This document shows positions 60,229 through 64,000 of a stretch of 64,000 nucleotides of DNA, one piece after another. The position numbers and the translations under genes are program-made. The notes under the pieces are model-generated. The model worked only from the letters and a program-made list of their open reading frames with translations, did no database searches and was not told the origin of the DNA. Each line of letters opens with the position of its first letter. Within the stretch, counting starts at the first letter, position 1. The DNA lies in contig CAOJBY010000005.1 of NCBI GenBank assembly GCA_948330435.1, forward strand, positions 92,342 through 156,341, in the 5' to 3' direction. This DNA is from an uncultured Lachnoclostridium sp. Lineage in GTDB: Bacteria; Bacillota; Clostridia; Lachnospirales; Lachnospiraceae.

Positions 60229-62088
60229 TTATACCTCTCGGTAATCTCCGTCAACCACGTCGTCGGTCGGTCCTGCACCTGCACCCATATCCGGTCCCGG
60301 TCCTGCCTGACCCTGTGCCGCCTGTGCCTGAGCATATACTTTCTCAAATACCTTTTGAGCAGCATTCATCAACTTTTCTTTGCCTGATTTTAACTCATCA
60401 AGTTCAGAATCAGAAAGTTCCTGCTGATCCTTGGTTCTCTCCAGAACTGCCTTTAAGGAGGTAAGTTCTGCTTCTACAGCGGATTTATCGGCAGCGTCAA
60501 TCTGCTCTCCCACTTCCTCCAGAGCCTTCTCGGTCTGGAATACCATGGCATCTGCGTCATTTCTGGCATCAATGCCCTCTTTACGCTTCTTATCCTGTGC
60601 CTCAAACTCTGCCGCTTCCTTTACTGCCTTTTCAATATCGCTGTCAGACATATTGGAGCCTGCGGTAATGGTAATATGCTGCTCCTTGCCTGTGCCCAGA
60701 TCCTTTGCGGAAACATTTACAATGCCATTTGCATCAATATCAAAGGTAACCTCAATCTGCGGCATGCCACGTCTTGCAGGAGGAATTCCATCCAGACGGA
60801 ACTGTCCCAGAGACTTGTTGTCTCTTGCAAACTGACGCTCGCCCTGTACTACGTTAATATCTACGGCCGTTTGATTATCTGCTGCCGTGGAGAAGATCTG
60901 GCTCTTCTTTGTAGGAATGGTTGTATTACGCTCAATAAGCCGGGTAGCAATACCTCCCTGAGTCTCGATGGACAGAGACAATGGGGTTACATCCAGAAGA
61001 AGAATATCGCCTGCACCCGCATCGCCTGCCAGCTTGCCGCCCTGGATGGAAGCTCCAAGTGCCACACACTCATCAGGGTTCAGAGACTTACTGGGCTCAT
61101 GCCCGGTGAGCTGCTTAACCTTATCCTGTACAGCCGGGACACGGGTGGAACCGCCAACCAGCAGCACCTTGCCAAGTTCAGAAGCCGTAATACCCGCATC
61201 TTTTAAAGCTGCCTGAACGGGATTTGCGGTACGCTCTACCAGATCATGAGTCAATTCGTCGAATTTTGCTCTTGTCAGGTTCATATCAAAGTGCTTGGGT
61301 CCCTCAGAGGTAGCCGTAATGAAAGGCAGGTTGATATTCGTGGTGGTTGCACTTGATAACTCTTTCTTTGCTTTCTCTGCTGCTTCCTTTAATCTCTGAA
61401 GAGCCATCTTATCACCGGAAAGGTCTACACCCTCGGTACGCTTGAACTCTGCAAGCATATAGTCCGTAATCTTCTGGTCAAAATCATCACCGCCCAGACG
61501 GTTGTCGCCGGCTGTTGCCAGAACCTCAATAACGCCGTCACCAATCTCGATAATGGACACATCGAAAGTACCGCCGCCCAGGTCGTATACCATGATTTTC
61601 TGCTCTTTTTCATTGTCCAGGCCGTAAGCCAGTGCTGCGGCTGTGGGCTCGTTGATGATACGCTTTACATCTAAGCCCGCAATCTTGCCCGCATCCTTGG
61701 TCGCCTGTCTCTGTGCATCATTAAAGTAGGCCGGAACCGTAATAACGGCTTCCGTTACCTTCTCACCCAAGTAATTCTCCGCATCCGCTTTCAGCTTCTG
61801 GAGAATCATAGCAGATATCTCCTGGGGAGAGTACTTCTTGTCATCAATGGTTACCCTGTGATCCGTACCCATGTCTCTCTTAATAGAGGAAATGGTTTTT
61901 TCGGAGTTGGTTACTGCCTGACGCTTTGCAGGTTCACCTACCAGACGCTCCCCGGTTTTCGTGAATGCTACTACGGATGGTGTGGTTCTTGCCCCCTCTG
62001 TATTGGCGATTACCACTGGCTTTCCGCCCTCCATAACCGCTACACAGCTATTTGTTGTTCCTAAGTCAATTCCAATAATCTTGCTCAT
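60229..62088 (-). CDS. dnaK: Chaperone DnaK
   Basis: A 619-residue Hsp70. The ATPase domain has the IGIDLGTTNSC phosphate loop, VYDLGGGTFDVSI and LVGGSTRVPAVQ; the linker DILLLDVTPLSL leads to the substrate-binding domain (STAADNQTAVDINVVQGER). The C-terminus is rich in Gly, Ala and Pro and ends DGDYREV. Preceded by grpE, followed by dnaJ. Confidence 0.99.
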   Translation of the reverse strand: MSKIIGIDLGTTNSCVAVMEGGKPVVIANTEGARTTPSVVAFTKTGERLVGEPAKRQAVTNSEKTISSIKRDMGTDHRVTIDDKKYSPQEISAMILQKLKADAENYLGEKVTEAVITVPAYFNDAQRQATKDAGKIAGLDVKRIINEPTAAALAYGLDNEKEQKIMVYDLGGGTFDVSIIEIGDGVIEVLATAGDNRLGGDDFDQKITDYMLAEFKRTEGVDLSGDKMALQRLKEAAEKAKKELSSATTTNINLPFITATSEGPKHFDMNLTRAKFDELTHDLVERTANPVQAALKDAGITASELGKVLLVGGSTRVPAVQDKVKQLTGHEPSKSLNPDECVALGASIQGGKLAGDAGAGDILLLDVTPLSLSIETQGGIATRLIERNTTIPTKKSQIFSTAADNQTAVDINVVQGERQFARDNKSLGQFRLDGIPPARRGMPQIEVTFDIDANGIVNVSAKDLGTGKEQHITITAGSNMSDSDIEKAVKEAAEFEAQDKKRKEGIDARNDADAMVFQTEKALEEVGEQIDAADKSAVEAELTSLKAVLERTKDQQELSDSELDELKSGKEKLMNAAQKVFEKVYAQAQAAQGQAGPGPDMGAGAGPTDDVVDGDYREV

Positions 62089-62117
62089 AATAGAGACCTC
62101 CTCATTTATTTGATTGG

Positions 62118-62750
62118 TTAATTAGCCACCTTCACCATGCTGTGGCGAATAACGCTTTCTTTGTAGGTATAACCTTTCTGAAATTCTTCTGCTACAATAT
62201 TTTCTCCCAGTTCTTCATCCTCTATGTGCATCACCGCATTATGAAGATTGGGATCAAATTCCTGACCTGCCGCTTCGATAGGAGCCACACCCAGGTCTGT
62301 CAGCACTGTCATAAGCTGCTTATAGATCTTATCCATTCCCTCAATGACAGGATTGGTCCGTTCCTCCTCCGGAACGGCCGCCAAACCTCTCTCGAAATTA
62401 TCCACTACCGGGAGAATTTTCTCAATCACATCCCGGGCTCCAACTTCATACATATGAGACTTTTCTTTCTCAGTACGCTTACGGAAATTATCAAACTCCG
62501 CCATCTGACGCTTTACCCGGTCCTCAAGCTCTTCTATCTTTTCATCCTTGGGGTCCTTTTTCTTTTTCTTTTTTCCCAAAAAAGATTTTTCTTTCTTTTC
62601 TTTGGGCTCCTCCGCAGTTTCTTCGCCAGTTTCTTCTTCCACTGCTTCTTCTGCCGTCTCCGCCTCCTGCTGTTCCTGTGCCGTCTCGGTGGCTTCTTTT
62701 TGGAGTTCTTCCTCCTGAATAACTTCTTCCTGATTCATTTCCTTTTCCAC
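62118..62750 (-). CDS. grpE: Nucleotide exchange factor GrpE
   Basis: A 210-residue GrpE with a very acidic N-terminal tail of about 50 residues, a basic KKKKKKDPKDEK patch, the long dimer coiled coil (VKRQMAEFDNFRKRTEKEK) and the C-terminal beta domain (GQEFDPNLHNAVMHIED, NIVAEEFQKGYTYK). It releases ADP from DnaK. Confidence 0.96.
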   Translation of the reverse strand: MEKEMNQEEVIQEEELQKEATETAQEQQEAETAEEAVEEETGEETAEEPKEKKEKSFLGKKKKKKDPKDEKIEELEDRVKRQMAEFDNFRKRTEKEKSHMYEVGARDVIEKILPVVDNFERGLAAVPEEERTNPVIEGMDKIYKQLMTVLTDLGVAPIEAAGQEFDPNLHNAVMHIEDEELGENIVAEEFQKGYTYKESVIRHSMVKVAN

Positions 62751-62774
62751 GGGTCTTTACCCCTTTCTGTTTCC

Positions 62775-63809
62775 TTATTCCTGCTTTCTGTTATATATCT
62801 CATCCAGCTGATCCGTGAGGGTTTTTAAAGTATTCACTACATTTTCGTAGTCCATTCGCTTCGGTCCTATAATGCCGATGGTCCCCCGCAGTCCGTCTCC
62901 CAGTTCGTAGGTGGCTGTCACCACGCTGCAGTCCTTCATAGCCTGCACCGGAAGCTCCTGCCCGATATACACCTGTATTCCCTGATTCGTACCGTCCTCC
63001 AAAGTCCGGTTTACCAGATCGGTCAGTTCCTGCTTTTCCTCGAAAGTACTCAGAATCTCACTGGCCTTTCCATTCTCGGACAACTCCGGATAACGGAAAA
63101 TATTGGTGGTTCCGGAGGTATAAATCTCTACCTCCTCTTCTGAGTGAATCACCTCAGCCACTGCATCAATCACATCAGCTACCAATTCGCTGTGAATTCC
63201 CGCCTGTTCTTTCAGGCTCTTAATCATGGCCAGATTAATCTCCTCAATAGCCAGCCCATTCAGAACACTGTTCAACAGGATGTTCAGCTTGAGAACGGTC
63301 TCCTGGTCAAGTTCCTCCGTTACAGGGATCACCTTGTTTCGTACCAGGTTGCCTTCCATCATAATGACGGTGAGAATCTGTGTAGAGCTTACCTTGGAAA
63401 GCTGAATGAACTTAAGCTTCTTCTGATGATACGTAGGTGCCGACACCATCGTTGCATAATTGGTATTGGCCGCCAGAACTTTCACCACCTGCTTAAGCAC
63501 CCGTTCCATCTTATCAGTCCGTTCAATCATCAACTCTTTCAGTTCATTGACTTCCCGTTCCTTTTCCTCCATCATGCGATCTACATAGAGACGATATCCC
63601 TTGTCTGAGGGAATCCTCCCGGCCGAAGTATGAGGCTGCAGGATGTAGCCCATCTCCTCCAGGTCAGACATCTCATTGCGAATGGTTGCAGAACTTAGGT
63701 TCAAATCAGAATACTTGGAAATGGTTCTGGAGCCCACCGGCTCTCCCGTTTCCATATAATTGCGGATAATTGCCTGTAGGATTTTCAGTTTTCTTTCATC
63801 CAGTGCCAC
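62775..63809 (-). CDS. hrcA: Heat-inducible transcription repressor HrcA
   Basis: About 345 residues. The GTG at 63809 is chosen because GAGGTGAGG lies directly upstream and the product then begins ALDERKLKILQAI as in other HrcA proteins; an ATG at 63833 has no site. The winged helix has EPVGSRTISK and SSATIRNEMSDLEEMGYI. It represses the operon by binding CIRCE. Confidence 0.93.
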   Translation of the reverse strand: MALDERKLKILQAIIRNYMETGEPVGSRTISKYSDLNLSSATIRNEMSDLEEMGYILQPHTSAGRIPSDKGYRLYVDRMMEEKEREVNELKELMIERTDKMERVLKQVVKVLAANTNYATMVSAPTYHQKKLKFIQLSKVSSTQILTVIMMEGNLVRNKVIPVTEELDQETVLKLNILLNSVLNGLAIEEINLAMIKSLKEQAGIHSELVADVIDAVAEVIHSEEEVEIYTSGTTNIFRYPELSENGKASEILSTFEEKQELTDLVNRTLEDGTNQGIQVYIGQELPVQAMKDCSVVTATYELGDGLRGTIGIIGPKRMDYENVVNTLKTLTDQLDEIYNRKQE

Positions 63810-63841
63810 TTCCTCACCTCTTTTACACTTCATTTTTGCTA

Positions 63842-63868
63842 TTAGCACTCGGCCCTTTTGAGTGCTAA
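63842..63868 (-). promoter_or_regulatory. CIRCE operator
   Basis: TTAGCACTC-N9-GAGTGCTAA, a perfect CIRCE inverted repeat, 33 bp before the HrcA start and just downstream of the promoter. Confidence 0.98.
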
Positions 63869-63872
63869 CATA

Positions 63873-63901
63873 AAAATATCACTATGCTTCCTGTTTGTCA
63901 A
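63873..63901 (-). promoter_or_regulatory. Sigma-A promoter of hrcA-grpE-dnaK-dnaJ
   Basis: Minus strand TTGACA (63901-63896), 17 bases, TATTTT (63878-63873). Confidence 0.85.
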
Positions 63902-64000
63902 GTCGGTTTATGATTTTTTTAGAAATAATCCTTTTTGTATCGCAGCAGACAGTTCAGACGGGCAGCGGCAGGACGGGCAGACTTTTCCAATATCAGGTGT

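Overview
The window looks like chromosomal DNA of an anaerobic, flagellated Firmicute of the Lachnospiraceae type. The evidence is a class III anaerobic ribonucleotide reductase, a single-chain pyruvate:ferredoxin oxidoreductase, PPi-dependent glycolytic enzymes (PFP and PPDK), a clostridial flagellin, rubredoxin, the hrcA-grpE-dnaK-dnaJ order with a CIRCE element, and an era-yqzL-recO-glyS block. The genus is an inference. I saw no rRNA, tRNA or CRISPR array.

Layout. 1-4 kb: a serine recombinase, a decayed gene remnant, flagellin, and a glycosyltransferase with helical repeats that may modify flagellin. 4-8.3 kb: an aminotransferase / SCP2-like / small-protein operon, a stand-alone tRNA-editing protein, a Nudix hydrolase and rubredoxin. 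8.3-12.5 kb: nrdD-nrdG behind two NrdR-box-like sites that overlap the promoter, then azlC-azlD. 12.5-20.3 kb: a chemoreceptor with a sigma-D-like -10, PPDK, PFP and glycyl-tRNA synthetase. 20.4-27.4 kb: a co-directional run of M16 protease, nhaC, era, yqzL, recO and a lipoprotein, leading into glyS. 27.5-32.5 kb: ptsI-ptsH and yicC-gmk-rpoZ-nagB.

32.6-40.4 kb is the most unusual block. An IbrA-like PP-loop protein and an IbrB/ParB-like protein are tightly coupled to a secreted VCBS-like protein, an OmpR-type response regulator, a sensor kinase and a membrane-anchored protein. A fused cell-wall amidase-deacetylase follows. Two near-identical sites with 11-bp-phased direct repeats lie at the upstream ends of this block and of the amidase gene; they could be operators of the encoded regulator.

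40.5-54.6 kb is a sugar-use region. It holds a phosphoribosyltransferase-like gene, rhamnulokinase, a DeoR regulator, two paralogous aldo/keto reductases, L-rhamnose isomerase, an old-yellow-enzyme-type oxidoreductase, a cupin, a ribose-type ABC importer and a divergent GntR regulator. The aldolase expected for rhamnose is absent. 54.7-63.9 kb: nifJ, a small TTG-start gene and the heat-shock operon dnaJ-dnaK-grpE-hrcA. Most genes lie on the minus strand. Functions are read from motifs by eye; no database search was run.
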